A stretch of 64,000 bases of DNA from Heterodera schachtii (taxonomy: Eukaryota > Nematoda > Chromadorea > Rhabditida > Heteroderidae). The notes under the pieces are model-generated. The model searched no databases, was not told the DNA's origin, and saw only the letters and a list, made by a program, of their open reading frames with translations. The position numbers were made by a program, and so were the translations under genes. Below, piece by piece: positions 1-10,974 of this stretch. The stretch spans positions 340,846-404,845 of the forward strand of contig SIJG01000013.1 of NCBI GenBank assembly GCA_023374025.1, written 5' to 3'. The stretch's first letter is position 1, and each line of letters begins with the position of its first letter.

Positions 1-291
1 AATACCTGAAATTATAAGAAGGAAAAATTAAAAAAAAAATATATATATTTTATTATATATAATATTTCTGAAGATCATTTTTGAAGAAAAAAAAATTAAA
101 TCCATTACTCTTTTAATAAATGTGAAAAGATACAATTTTAAAAGCTAATAAGAAATTTAAAAGAACAAAACAAGATAGGATGATTAAAAATTAAAAGATG
201 AAAAATAAAACCAAAATTTATTAGCGCAAATTTTTTATTATTCAAATTAGAAAATTGATAAGAAAAATGATTACATTTGATTTGATGAGCA

Positions 292-656
292 CAAGCGCTG
301 GCCTACAAAATCACCTAAATGGAATAATCCACGGGTTCAGGTCGTTCGGGCGAGTAGGATGGCCATTCATGAACAGTGTGTTTTTTTTGGTGCCGTGATC
401 ACGGGTCACGGATTTTTTCAATTTTTCCATGATTTTGATCCGTGATTGGAATTTTATATAGGGAATTGAATTTTTTTCAAAAAATTAGCAGTTTTGACCA
501 ATTTTTGTTTCGAAAATTTCCTGGCGGTGCCTATCGGCAACACCGGACCCTTAATAAATTTAAATAAAAAATAATACACGGTTCACGGTAAGGATTTTTT
601 TGAAATTCCTGTGATCACAGAATTACTGATTGGTAATTCAATCACGGCCAGCCCTG
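292..656. mobile_element. Miniature inverted-repeat element with CAGGGCTGGCC-like ends (hAT-like, decayed)
   Basis: The left end (292-303) carries GCGCTGGCC and the right end (646-656) carries GGCCAGCCCTG, so the two ends are imperfect terminal inverted repeats. Copies of GTGATCAC or close variants lie just inside both ends (about 396-403 and 611-618), as subterminal repeats do in many non-autonomous DNA transposons. The interior has no reading frame and no transposase, so if mobile it was non-autonomous. It contains a GC-rich hairpin (521-553) that also occurs in the element at 5867-6633. Flanking 8-bp target-site duplications are not convincing. A CAGGG-type end is typical of the hAT superfamily; the assignment is inference. 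Confidence 0.45.
521..553. repeat. GC-rich hairpin module with CCTATCGGCA core, copy A
   Basis: A stretch of about 33 bp, with roughly 60 % GC inside ~80 % AT DNA. TGCC and GGCA flank a TATC loop, and CGGTG and CACCG extend the stem. The core CCTATCGGCA and the following CCGGACcCTTAA recur at 6386-6420, and a shorter version (GGTGCTTATCGGCAC) lies at 1046-1060. The shared stem-loop suggests a common ancestral module carried by different miniature elements. Function is unknown. Confidence 0.6.
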
Positions 657-860
657 GTGTTCAATACTTTTGGAATACCCTGTAATTAACCAAATTTCTG
701 TATTTATAGAGATAAAAATTAAGATGATTTTTCTCAAATTATTATCTATTATAAAATATTTTAATATGTTTAATAATATGTAATGAAATGAAAATATGAT
801 ATAAATTTTTAAAATGCTTTATTCGACGGATACGTAAAACGAGAAGTCACAAGAAAATAA

Positions 861-918
861 ATGTTGTGACTGAGCTGTAGACTATTTGGCTAAATGGTCT
901 ACAGCTCAGTCACAACAT
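861..918. repeat. Near-perfect 27-bp palindrome, copy 1
   Basis: The arms 861-887 and 892-918 are reverse complements over 27 positions with one mismatch (a G-T pair if transcribed), around a 4-base GGCT loop. The arm begins ATGTTGTGACTGAGCTGTAG. The same hairpin recurs at 1164-1215. Confidence 0.9.
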
Positions 919-953
919 CTGAGCACTCAGTCACAAACGAATTCACAAATCTG

Positions 954-977
954 CCACACCATCTTTTGATGGTGTGG
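954..977. repeat. Perfect 10-bp stem-loop
   Basis: CCACACCATC (954-963) and GATGGTGTGG (968-977) are exact reverse complements around a TTTT loop. Confidence 0.85.
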
Positions 978-1099
978 AACTTGGCTCGACTTTTCAGTGC
1001 CGAAATTCGATTACGCACCTACTTCCTCCCCTTTACACACTCTCTGGTGCTTATCGGCACAACATTGCTGCCGTGGGGGCCTTACTTTCAATGCTGCCG

Positions 1100-1134
1100 T
1101 GGCGGTGCAATTATTTTTAAATAATCCACCGCCA
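1100..1134. repeat. GGCGGTG stem-loop
   Basis: TGGCGGTG (1100-1107) pairs with CACCGCCA (1127-1134). The stem continues through ATTATTT/AAATAAT with one mismatch and one bulged base. This is the third stem-loop of the 861-1215 island. Confidence 0.8.
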
Positions 1135-1163
1135 GGAGGAGTCGAACTTGAAGTTCCTTTTTA

Positions 1164-1215
1164 TTGTGACTGAGCTGTAGACCATTTAGCCAGATGGTCT
1201 ACACCTCAGTCACAA
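1164..1215. repeat. 24-bp palindrome, copy 2 of the 861-918 hairpin
   Basis: The arms 1164-1187 and 1192-1215 are reverse complements with two mismatches, around a 4-base AGCC loop. The arm sequence is shared with copy 1 from TTGTGACTGAGC onward, so the two hairpins are direct repeats of each other as well as internally palindromic. Confidence 0.9.
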
Positions 1216-1218
1216 CAA

Positions 1219-4200
1219 TAAACGAAAAACTATAAAAGGTAAGAAATTAATAATAAATATATGTGTGTGAATAATTTAATAGCATTAAACCGCCAGTAAT
1301 TTCTTCAACTGTTAATTGGAAAAGAATTAATATTAAATTTTTCGATAAATATAATTGATTATTTCAAAAATGCAAAAAACCAACATAATAAAACCTGATA
1401 TGCATTTATTTCAATATAATTTCTTACTAAAAAAATAAAGGATGAGCAAAATCAATTGGATACGCCTACCCCATCATGACATAAGCATACTAACAAAAAC
1501 CAAAATGAAAACTAAAATGAAAATTTGAGCGATTTAAAAATTATATCAATTAGAATTAAGGCAAATTACTTGAATCAATCTATAATAATCTAAATATTTA
1601 TTAAAAAATAAACCCTCGGGATTGTAATATCACTTGAGCAACCATATTAATTGAACACATGTTGAACCCGAACAAGTAAACAATGAGGAAACAAAATTAA
1701 TTCTACTAAAAATTTAAGGTTTTATCCAAAATTTAAGGAATATATTAAAATATACACTTTTTGATGTTACGGAAAGAGAACCGAATAAAAATTGAAACAT
1801 AATATTTAAGATTAAAGCAAAAATTAATCAAAAAATATTCGATAGAATAAGAAGAATTTATTTGCACGTTAAAATAAAAGTAATAAAAAATATTAATTAA
1901 AAAAGTAAAAAACACTTTGATTATTTGAAAACTATTATATTAGTAATATCCGTCAACATGACCGGGACAAAAAGTTTAACTCATCTGTCATTTGTTAATG
2001 AAATTTAAAATAATTAAAATTCATAATAATTAATCTTTGGTACTGAATGAAAAATGCCTAATAAGAGAGTTATAGCAAAAACAACACTTTTACTTAAATT
2101 GGAATTGGAATGAGTAAATAAGTTTAATAATATGAAGAAAGTTTAATAAAAAAATCATTAATAAAAAATGAATAAATTCAATTTTTTTTTTTTTTTTGAG
2201 TAGAGGAGAGGTGCAACGAGTCACATTTTATAATTGTATTACAAATTTACTATAAAATATAAAAATTAATAAGATTAGAAATTTACTAAAAATTAATTAA
2301 GAACTTTGAACAAAATACTATTATTTATTTATTTTTAATTTAAATTGTTCTATTATATAATACATAAATAAAATAATTCTTCGATCATGGGAAATTCTAA
2401 TTAACGAGATTAATTGAATTAAAATAACCACGAAAAGAATATAATTTTGCAATTAAATTTACATGAAAGAAAAATAAAGAATAGTAAAGCACAAAAAAAA
2501 TTCCAATAAGTGAAGAACGGATTTTTCGCTATAATTAAAGATAATTTAAAACAAATTAGCATACTAAGCAGTTTCGAAATCGGTTGGGCAAAAATCGCTA
2601 GAATAATCACATTGATGCCATGCATTTCAATTGAAAAATGCCGGACAAGAGAATTATAATTAATTTTATTATTCTTATAGACCAAAAAATTTCAAAAATA
2701 TTAAAAGTTTGAGGTCAATTTTCAAATAAGTAAAATAAACAAAATTAATAAAATTATAAAGGACCCTTTTAAAAATTTATTAAAAATGTGAATTTTCATA
2801 ATTTTTAATAATCATATGATAATTTAAATTATTTATCAATGTTGCTAAACTTAATTTTGTTTTAAATACTTAAAATTTCAAATTTATTTTGGGTAATAAT
2901 TGAGTGATTATTCTAATAAATAAACGATAATTTGAAATTCCTATATATAAAATTTTTTTCACGAATTAAAAAATTAATAATACTCAATTTTAATTCCAAA
3001 CTAGAAATTAATATAATTATGATTTTAAATAGATAAAGAATTTATCAAAATATTTAAGTAAATATATTTTTTTTACCCAATTAATAAAATCGAAGAAAAA
3101 AATCTGATAAACAAAATGAGTGTACTTAACATTTGGCTTTGTTAAAGTGAAGTATTTTAATAATAATTTTCCAATATATTCGAAAAGAAGCGAAAATTTA
3201 AATTTTATTTTTAAATGAAAACCGTCTACAAAATAAGCAATCAAATTTATAGATTCAATGACTCCACCATCACTTGAAAACCTCCTTAAAATATAAGCAT
3301 TAAAACATATTATTAAAACAGAATCAAGTAAACACCACATTACCTGTTTAAGCTATAAGCATAAGATAAATGAAAAATTAAATAAAATATAAAAATAACT
3401 TTTTAATAGAATTTAATATGAGAAAGTTTTTTATTGCAAGTACCAATTTACAAAGAAAACGTTGCGTTGTGTTACTTGAGACTAAAAGAATTAATGACCT
3501 GAAAATTTGATCAAAAAATACAATTAATATTTGTTAAATGAAAGTTAAAATTAACATTTATTATATTCGAAAATGTTATAATAAAAAAGAACGAAAAAAT
3601 TTATATCAAAAAATATAAAAATTATTAAACGGAACCGACATTTAATTTATTCAATTAAATTTTTTTTTGAAAAAAAATATAATTTATATATTCAAATTAA
3701 ATTATAAATTTTAAATATAAAAATAAAATCACTTAATAGAACTATGATATTTTTTAATATAAACAATTTATTAAATAAAAAACTTATTAAATAAATAATA
3801 CAAGTCAACAAAATTGAAAAAGTTTGGGGGAAATTTGTAATTTGGTACAGGCAATGTTCGAATGAAACATATAATTAAAATAAAGTAAAATGAGAATTTA
3901 CGAAATTTCATAATTTAATCATCAATTAAATCAATTTTATTGTTATAAAAAATTAAATAATCAAAATATAAATAAATTTGATTTTAAATTAGTATACTAA
4001 AATGAAAAACATATAATATAAATTCAAATAGGAAAAAAGTTTCTAAATAAAAATAAGTATCTAAAATATTTGCTTGAAAACAAAATATACGAGATTTTTA
4101 TCTCAAAATACATATTTTATTTTAGAAATATAATAATAATTTTAAAGTTTATCAGATAACATGTTACAAAATGCATTTATTCAATTATTTTTTATTCTAA

Positions 4201-5866
4201 CCATCAATTTAATTGATATTTAATAAAATAAAAAATATATAATTAGATTTATTTCCAAAATGCTACCTTAATGGAAAATTCAATAAATTGCAACCCACAA
4301 CAGTATGAAACAATCTACTACTGTCTATTCAAGTGAATCTAAGTATTTATTATACATTCAAATAAATAAATTTTAAATTCTAGCTCGGAAGTCAAATAAA
4401 AAAAAGAAATATTTCATTTATTTGTACAAAATAAATTGAAATTAATTATAAGACTTTAAAATTGCTGCCAAAAATAATAATTACTTAAAAACAAATACCT
4501 AGGCGAAAAAAAATTAAAAATATTGGTCTATTAATTTAAATATGACTATAAAATTGCATTAGAATTTAAAGAATATTAGTAATAATAAAAAAAATAGAAG
4601 ATAAATTTTGAGTAAAGAAATTTAAAAATAAAGAATAATTTTAAATGAATAATTTTAAATATTACATTATCAATATATAAATACATATTGTGATTTAAAT
4701 AATCATTAATTATATTACTTGACAAAACAGTCAAGAGCATTTGATTTTAACTTAACGTAATGAATCTTTTTAAAGTGCGAATTTAACTTGACCAAAATAT
4801 TACATCTCTACATCAAAAAAAAATCTTAAATTGTAAATTCAAAAAATTAAAACATTTATAAACAAAACATTTTGAAAATTTGATTATTTGCAACCTGAAA
4901 AATCAAACTGTAAAAAAATCATTGAAACTTTAAAATAATGTAAATAAACAATATAATGGAATGAGATTTAATTTCCTCGTTAAATAATAAATTAAAACTT
5001 TGAATTTCACTTTAATATTTTTACTTACGATGAAGATATCAAATAATTTATGGAAATTAAAAAACTGAATCTAATAAACAATATAATTTGCTTTATTTTA
5101 ATCTATAACCAACATATGAAGAATGGCGAGAAAAACCTTTTTCTTTAAATTGTTGTTTATATAAGAAAAAAAATATTAATACAATATTAGGATATTTAAA
5201 AACTTGCAGTAATTTTTTTAAATCATTTAATAAAATTTGCCTTGTTCATATTGAGTTTTAAAGAACAAACGAGCAAATATACAAACAAGAAAATTTCAAA
5301 AATAATTAAAATTTATTAATTTTTTTCTATTTAAATAAAGTATTCAATCTCTATTATATTTTGCTTTTATTATCCTATATTTCTTGTATAATTACCGATA
5401 TACCAATAAAATTTTAGCGTTGGTTTTTATTTAGAATTATTAAAATTTTAATGCTACAACTTTTATTAAATCTAAAGATTAAATTAAAGGTTTAATAACC
5501 GAATTGCTTTTAATTGTAATTTTAATAAATAAGTAAGGAATTTTTATTATTTTTAAAGTGTCTATGATTTTTGGTCTTATTTTTATTAAATACAATTAAA
5601 TAATATATATATAATGCTTTTAATTTGATTAATACATTTATTTCCTCAAAATGAAAATTTTTTTTATTAAAATAAATCTAACTATACTCAGATTCATTGT
5701 GGTTGATTTTAAGTTATTTACAGCACAACCAACATTAAAAATCTTGAAAAATATAAAAATATTTTTATTACAAAAAGCACTAAAAGAATTGAACACAGCA
5801 AAATTGCAACATGAGTGCATTTTCGTTCCATTTTTATGTGTAAATGGAAAAATTCATTATTCACAT
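1219..5866. other. AT-rich DNA with no supported gene
   Basis: I see no conserved coding signal. A short motif of about 27 bp (GAAAAATGCC then AAGAGAxTTATA) occurs twice, near 2048-2075 and 2635-2660. A poly-T run lies at about 2182-2198. The longest reading frame is the minus-strand one at 3017-3340, listed separately. A small plus-strand frame of 30 codons starts with ATG at 3418 and another of about 50 codons without ATG lies near 5107-5256; neither resembles a known protein. Confidence 0.6.
3017..3340 (-). other. Unassigned 107-codon open frame, probably chance
   Basis: This is the longest open frame outside the retrotransposon. It starts at ATG and is rich in F, I, L, K and Y, as expected for translated AT-rich DNA. 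Its first third (MWCLLDSVLIICFNAYILRR) is hydrophobic, and a less biased patch with SSDGGVIES follows. At this base composition one frame of about this length is expected by chance in 64 kb of both strands. No domain, motif or neighbouring gene supports it. A splice-acceptor-like TATATTTTAAG occurs inside it on the minus strand, so a part could be an exon, but that is speculation. Confidence 0.12.
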
Positions 5867-5924
5867 TAGGGTTGCCCCCCGACCCCTCGGGGGGCAAAAT
5901 GTCAGGGGCCGGAGACTTCGGAGA

Positions 5925-5948
5925 GCGACATGTCGGGGGTCGGGGCGG
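5925..5948. repeat. Internal 24-bp G-rich direct repeat, copy 1
   Basis: The block begins GCGACATGTCGGGGG and ends TCGGGGCGG. It is identical to 6548-6571 in the other G-rich block of the same element. It contains the palindrome CGACATGTCG and several G-runs that could form a quadruplex. Confidence 0.9.
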
Positions 5949-6385
5949 AGAGGAGCTCAATTGTCGGGGTCGGGGAATGACCAAATTTTATTTTAACCCA
6001 AAAAAACCATTTTTTCTTTTTAAATTCTCGTAAATCTTCCTTTTTTTACTTTAATAATCTGATTTCATTAGAAGCTGGCCTTTAAACCAGGGCTTCCATT
6101 TGTTCTTATTTATAAGAATTTCTAATTTTGGGGTAACGACTAAAATTATTTTGATCTTAAATATATTTATAATTTTGAAATTTTATTGCATAATGCCAAT
6201 ATTTTATCAAAAATTTTCTGATCTTTTGATCCCAAATGTTTGAAAAAATGTTGCAAAATGTTCATATTTTGATACTAAAAAAATGGGAGTAAAAATGCAC
6301 TGGTATGAATTGAGTTTTTTTTTTTGGAAAAATTAAATTTTTTATTCAAAATCTGTTAAATATATAGCCAAAATTTCAAAATTTT

Positions 6386-6420
6386 CCCGGCGACACCTAT
6401 CGGCACCGCCGGACACTTAA
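6386..6420. repeat. GC-rich hairpin module with CCTATCGGCA core, copy B
   Basis: CCGGCG and CGCCGG form a perfect 6-bp outer stem around ACACCTATCGGCAC. The sequence that follows (GACACTTAA) also matches the sequence following copy A at 521-553. It lies inside the 5867-6633 element. Confidence 0.6.
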
Positions 6421-6547
6421 ATTACTTAATTTACTTAAAAAAAACTGGCTCAAATAGATTTTTTTTTCTAAAAAATACCTTTGCAATTTTGGGACAATTT
6501 TTTGCAAAAAAGGGGACAAAAAGTCGGGTGCCGGGGGACCTCGGGAA

Positions 6548-6571
6548 GCGACATGTCGGGGGTCGGGGCGG
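6548..6571. repeat. Internal 24-bp G-rich direct repeat, copy 2
   Basis: Identical to 5925-5948. Both copies are in the same orientation, about 623 bp apart, each near one terminus of the 5867-6633 element. Confidence 0.9.
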
Positions 6572-8494
6572 GGAATAGCCGAAAAAAGTCGGGGATCGGG
6601 GACCGGGGAACTCGGAGACGGGGAGCAACCCTAAATTTAACACAATATTTCCCAATTTTAGCTGAAAGATAAAATGACTATGAAATGTGACTAAAAATTA
6701 TTTGAGATTTTATTGTGGTTTTTTTTTTTGAGCTTAGAGTCATTAATATTTTCTTTTCATTTGGAACGGATCACGATTTCGTTCAAGGATGAAATAAAAA
6801 TAGATGTTTAATCACTTTAGTTTGAAGGTTAAATTTTTAGTTTAAGTCAGTATTTTTCAAATGTTTATTTAAGGTTTCCTTTGAATTATAATTATGTTTA
6901 ATTTTTTTACATCTTATTTTTTCACATTAAATTCTTATAAAGAGTATCAGAGTTTGACTAAATGCTTATATTTAACTTAAAAGTTCATCTTAAAATATGT
7001 TTAAAATATTTTTATTTTTTAATTGTCATTAATCATAAACTTTTTTAATTATTTACATTTAATCATTGCCCGCTGCATTCTTATTAGTTTTTTTAATTCA
7101 AATTGGTGACGTACATCGTATATTACTCATTCACGATTTTAATTGAAAATCGTTTTTTCTTGTTTTTCTCTTTTGTTGACATATAGTTCTTGACAAGCAA
7201 AAACTTTTTTTTGTATAAGATCTATCTTTTCGTAAAATTTTATTTTTAATATTTTTTTTATCTAATAAATTTCTCAATTATTTTAAATTAGTGTTAATTA
7301 TTTAATCATTTCTTAATTATATAAAAACATCGTCTTTTTAGAATCAATCAATAAATAATTCAAATATGCCTATTCTTATTCTAAGCGTTAATTTGACAAC
7401 TTGATGAGTTCTGCAGCTTGTGAGAATATTTGTGGTCGGGCATTTATTATTTTATAAATTATTCTAAATATTATTTTAGCTAATCTATTTAGCTTTCGTT
7501 TTTGCGTCAATAATTATTTCTTGTTATCAACTTTAACAATGAATTAAAACTTTAATTACTGTTTAGTAAAAATACCAAAGAATAATGATAGTCACTATAT
7601 TTTGGTTCGTAATTTAACAGATATTAAAAAATATTGCATTTCTCTTTTAAAATTATTATAATATTATTATTATTATATGTAATGTTGAAGGTCTTCTTCA
7701 TTTGATATATAAAGCTCATTTAACCGTGATTAGTTTATAACTGTAATTAATAGACAAAAAATTTTGTTATGTCCAAATGTTCTTTTTGTTTTTTCATTTT
7801 TTTAATTATAAATTGTTGGATTAATGTACGATTTTTTAGTATTTTATGAATTTTATGTTTATTCAGTTTATTCACTTTAATAGGAGACTGCATTAATAAC
7901 GTATTTTGTATTTTAAATCTAAAGCTTTAAGTTATTTCTTAAGCTGAATATTCAAATTGTTCGCCAACACGTAATTGATGGTGCCGGTCGTTAATCAAAA
8001 ACCATAAAAATTGGCGTTACTCAAAAAACCATAAAACGGAAATTTTTGAGAGAAATTGTTCACAAACACGCCGAAAATAAATCAAATTTTGAAGTCTTGT
8101 TTTCTTATCGATAGCACTATGTCCTTTCTATTATCCTGCAAAATTTCAAAATTTATAAACTTTCAAAAAAGTTATACCTGAGAAAATTTAAAAAGCAATT
8201 TTAAATAATAAAAAAAAATATACATCACCCAGATCCGAACTTGACCTTCCCCCACCTTCCACAGTTCCTCATTTAAAAAAAAAAAATCTATTTTAGAAGT
8301 AATTAAAGGTTTTGTTGTGAATGTTTTTAATAAGGGCATTTTCACAAAAAGTTCAATTAAAGAAATAACACTTAATGAAACAGTTGTGATTAGATTTACA
8401 TTGACTATATTTATATTCCCTTTAATATTTAAATAACTTCTTAAAAATCATATATTTTTATTATTTAATTTTTCAACTAATTTTAAGTATTTTT

Positions 8495-8544
8495 GTCAAG
8501 CTTTTACTTTTATTTTATTTTCAACATCTACCACTTGATCTCGA
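8495..8544 (+). repeat. 50-bp dispersed repeat, copy 1
   Basis: It matches 24796-24845 at 47 of 50 positions in the same orientation, including the 30-bp identical core that begins TTATTTTCAACATCTACC. The flanks are not obviously related. Origin unknown, possibly a decayed transposon. Confidence 0.75.
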
Positions 8545-8698
8545 TTATTTCATTAATTATTTTCATTTAATTGAACTTATTTTTTCTAAATAATCATTTA
8601 CTTTAAAAATGCAATTAAAATGATTATTATTTAATGTTTTACTAACAATTTATAATTTAAAAAATGTAACAAATGAAGAAACAAAAAGACATTTGGAA

Positions 8699-8965
8699 TT
8701 TTAAAAATCTTTTCATTTTTTGTCACAATTTTTTAATCTCACGGTAACTTTTTGCTACTTTATAAATTAACGTTTTTATATAAAAATAAATATAATTAAA
8801 TTTAATGACTTACTTTTTTATTTCATTTTTTGTTGACGCCTTTTCTCATTGATTGCAGACACTTGTGGTGAACTCATTTTATTATTTAATATGTTATAAA
8901 GTTAGTTAAATCCATCTGATTAAGAAAAATTATTTTTATTTATTTTATATTTATGTTGGCGAAAA
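8699..8965 (+). repeat. Dispersed repeat, inverted partner at 41530-41788
   Basis: The block aligns to the reverse complement of 41530-41788 along its whole length with small indels, by eye more than 80 % identical. The best-conserved part is around 8735-8775 (AATCTCACGGTAACTTTTTG). It has no reading frame. A pair of inverted copies 33 kb apart indicates an old dispersed element. Confidence 0.7.
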
Positions 8966-9600
8966 ATTTAATCAAATTTTGCTATCTTAATATTATTAGA
9001 TAACTCCAAGTGTTTGCTGTAATCCTACAAATAAAAAAAAATTGTTTTGTTTATAAAAAGTTATGACCTAAGAAACTCAAAAAAGCAAGTTTTCTTATAC
9101 TTTTGGCATACATTCTTTAAACTAAACGACTTTTTGAAATTTTGTTTGCTAATAGAAATCATTAATCATTTCTGGCTATCGAATTATACAAGATTTTAAA
9201 ATTTTCTTGCTTTTTGGCAAAGTTATATCAAAAAAGTTTTTTATTTTGATGGTTTTTTTGTAATGTCGCAGCAGCTCTAAATTGTTTTAATTGTCCTCTA
9301 TTTCCATTGAAATAATTTTTTTTTAATTTAAAACGATCACACTTTTTCTTTTTTCCGGGAAATTTTGTCCAAGGTTATGCAAACCTCATCTTAAAATTGT
9401 CTCTTATTTTTTAGGATAAGCTTGCTTTCTTAAAGAAGTCTATTGGGTATAAAAGTATTATATTTTTCCCAAGCTTATTAAAAACTCTTTATTGCGCAGA
9501 AATTTTTTTATTTTTAAAACAAATTTAAAAATACTAAACGGGAGATAAAATGAATCATAAAATTAAAAGGATAATTTTCAATAAAATAAGTATTTTGTGA

Positions 9601-9722
9601 AAAACATCGACCTGGTTTTTATCATATTTGACCTGTGTTTTCTGGACAACAATCCAAGAAAACCCAGGATTAGGAAAGACCCAACTTGCCAGAAAAAAGA
9701 GCATGGGCTTAGACTGTGAAAT
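9601..9722. other. Less AT-rich island with open frames on both strands and a 14-bp inverted repeat
   Basis: The plus strand is open for about 40 codons up to a TGA at 9715-9717. The minus strand is open across the same stretch and contains MLFFLASWVFPNPGFSW. An inverted repeat CCTGTGTTTTCTGG (9632-9645) / CCAAGAAAACCCAGG (9654-9668) lies in the middle. Because both strands are open and a hairpin is present, a repeat fragment is at least as likely as an exon. Confidence 0.2.
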
Positions 9723-10848
9723 TTTAACAAAATTTTGTTTATTAAATAGGTAAATGAAGTTTTTTATTAGGGTTTTAATGAAATCTATTAATTATCTGCA
9801 TTATAAAAAATTATTTACACGACTTATATATAAAAATATTTTTACAATAGTCATTTGATTTACTTTATTAAATTGCTGGTTTTTTTCTCTTGCAAAAAAT
9901 TCTTCTGCGTTTAAGCATTTAACTTCATGTCGATGTGTAATTTTTTGTCAACGATTCTTTCTCTTGGTTTGTTCAATTTTAATCGTTAAAATTTTATTAT
10001 TAACTTTATTTAATTAAAATATTTATTTAGTTTATTTTTCGCGATAAAAATTGCAACAATTAAGATATTTTTACATATTACTCGGGCATTGATTTATTTA
10101 AATTTTCTTTGTTATAATTTTACTAAAACTTATTTAGTTTAAATCCAAATGAAAAAATAACTCAAATTATATATTCAATACATCACTTAAAGGACATTCT
10201 TAAGGATCTATTTCAATTATTTATTTTATTTTTTAAGATATGTTAATTTGTTCCTATTTGATTTGATGTTCAAAATTTTGTGTTAAATATATTTTTTTAA
10301 ATTCTTAATCGAAAATACTACAACACATTCTTATTTGTAGATTCAAAGAAGAATTTTAATATTTAATGGTTTATTTAAGAAAATTTTTTTATTCAGGCTC
10401 GACTTCAACTGAATTCCTGAAGAATTAAACTTAAAAACTTATTTATTACCGAAAATTTTTAATTATTTTTCTAATTTTAGGCACTTTGAACTTTCGTTTA
10501 AATCATTATTATTCACTTTTTATAATTTCGTATTTTCTTAAACAAAATGAAATTCACTTTACATATTTAAAAAGAATTTTGTTACGTCCCATGGATCGTC
10601 AACTTTAATTAAAAAACATATCAATGTAAAAAATATAATACAAATTATTAATTGAATTCACTAATACGTCGTTTTTAGCCCACACAATTTTAGGCAAGAA
10701 TATTTTAAAAAAAGAAAATGATTGTAAATTTTAAAATTAATTGTAAATTATAGAAATAAAGATAAATGACAGCTCACAGCTTAAAGCAATTTTTTTTTCT
10801 TTTTTATTAATTCAAATTTATTTTTCAGTTTAAATACTGTTGTGTTAA

Positions 10849-10974
10849 AACCAAAATAGTGGCAAAAATAATGACGAACTGTCAGAAGAATGGCTAATTT
10901 GTGTGGCTAAAAGTCAAAAAATAATGATTCTACTTGCGAATAATGGCATTAAAAATGAGAATTCTGGGCTATAA
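10849..10974 (+). other. Exon-like open frame of about 41 codons, unassigned
   Basis: The frame runs from after a TAA (10846-10848) to a TAA at 10972-10974 and includes DELSEEWLICVAKSQK and NNGIKNENSGL. Its composition is less biased than the surrounding DNA. A good splice-acceptor-like TTTATTTTTCAG ends at 10828, but the stop at 10846 lies between it and this frame; a different frame (FKYCCVKTK...) is open directly from the acceptor. There is no ATG at the start and no similarity I can name. Confidence 0.15.

Larger units (their letters stand above)
861..1215. mobile_element. Foldback-like island containing four stem-loops
   Basis: Within 355 bp there are two long palindromes about 302 bp apart as direct copies of each other (861-918 and 1164-1215), a perfect 10-bp stem with a TTTT loop (954-977), and a stem of about 16 pairs with one bulge (1100-1134). 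A further inverted pair, GGAAC..CTCGAC near 975-990 and GTCGA..GTTCC near 1141-1157, could close part of the interval. The block is much more GC-rich than its flanks. An open frame crossing it (894-1124) has no recognisable similarity and starts inside a palindrome, so I treat it as chance. The block resembles a foldback or miniature element rather than a gene; no target-site duplication was identified. Confidence 0.5.
5867..6633. mobile_element. GC-rich miniature hAT-like element with TAGGGTTGC terminal repeats
   Basis: The left end TAGGGTTGCCCCCC (5867-5880) and the reverse complement of the right end (6620-6633) match at 13 of 14 positions, defining an element of about 767 bp. TAGGG-type ends are typical of hAT-superfamily miniature elements (family knowledge). 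Two strongly G-rich blocks, 5875-5990 and 6520-6630, sit just inside the ends and share an identical 24-bp direct repeat; the middle is ordinary AT-rich DNA. The left block opens with a perfect stem-loop (CCCCCCGA/TCGGGGGG, 5875-5894). A hairpin GAAGC..GCTTC lies near 6071-6096 and the CCTATCGGCA hairpin at 6386-6420. No transposase is present, and short open frames in the G-rich blocks look like chance. A clear 8-bp target-site duplication was not found. Confidence 0.7.

Noticed and set aside
894..1124. 76-codon plus-strand frame in the hairpin island
   Set aside because: It starts inside a palindrome, runs through two more stem-loops and has no recognisable motif. The hairpin structure explains the base composition.
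5718..6033. Overlapping frames on both strands across the G-rich block (also 6431-6672)
   Set aside because: Both strands are open because the block is GC-rich and lacks stop codons. The proline- and glycine-rich products are compositional.
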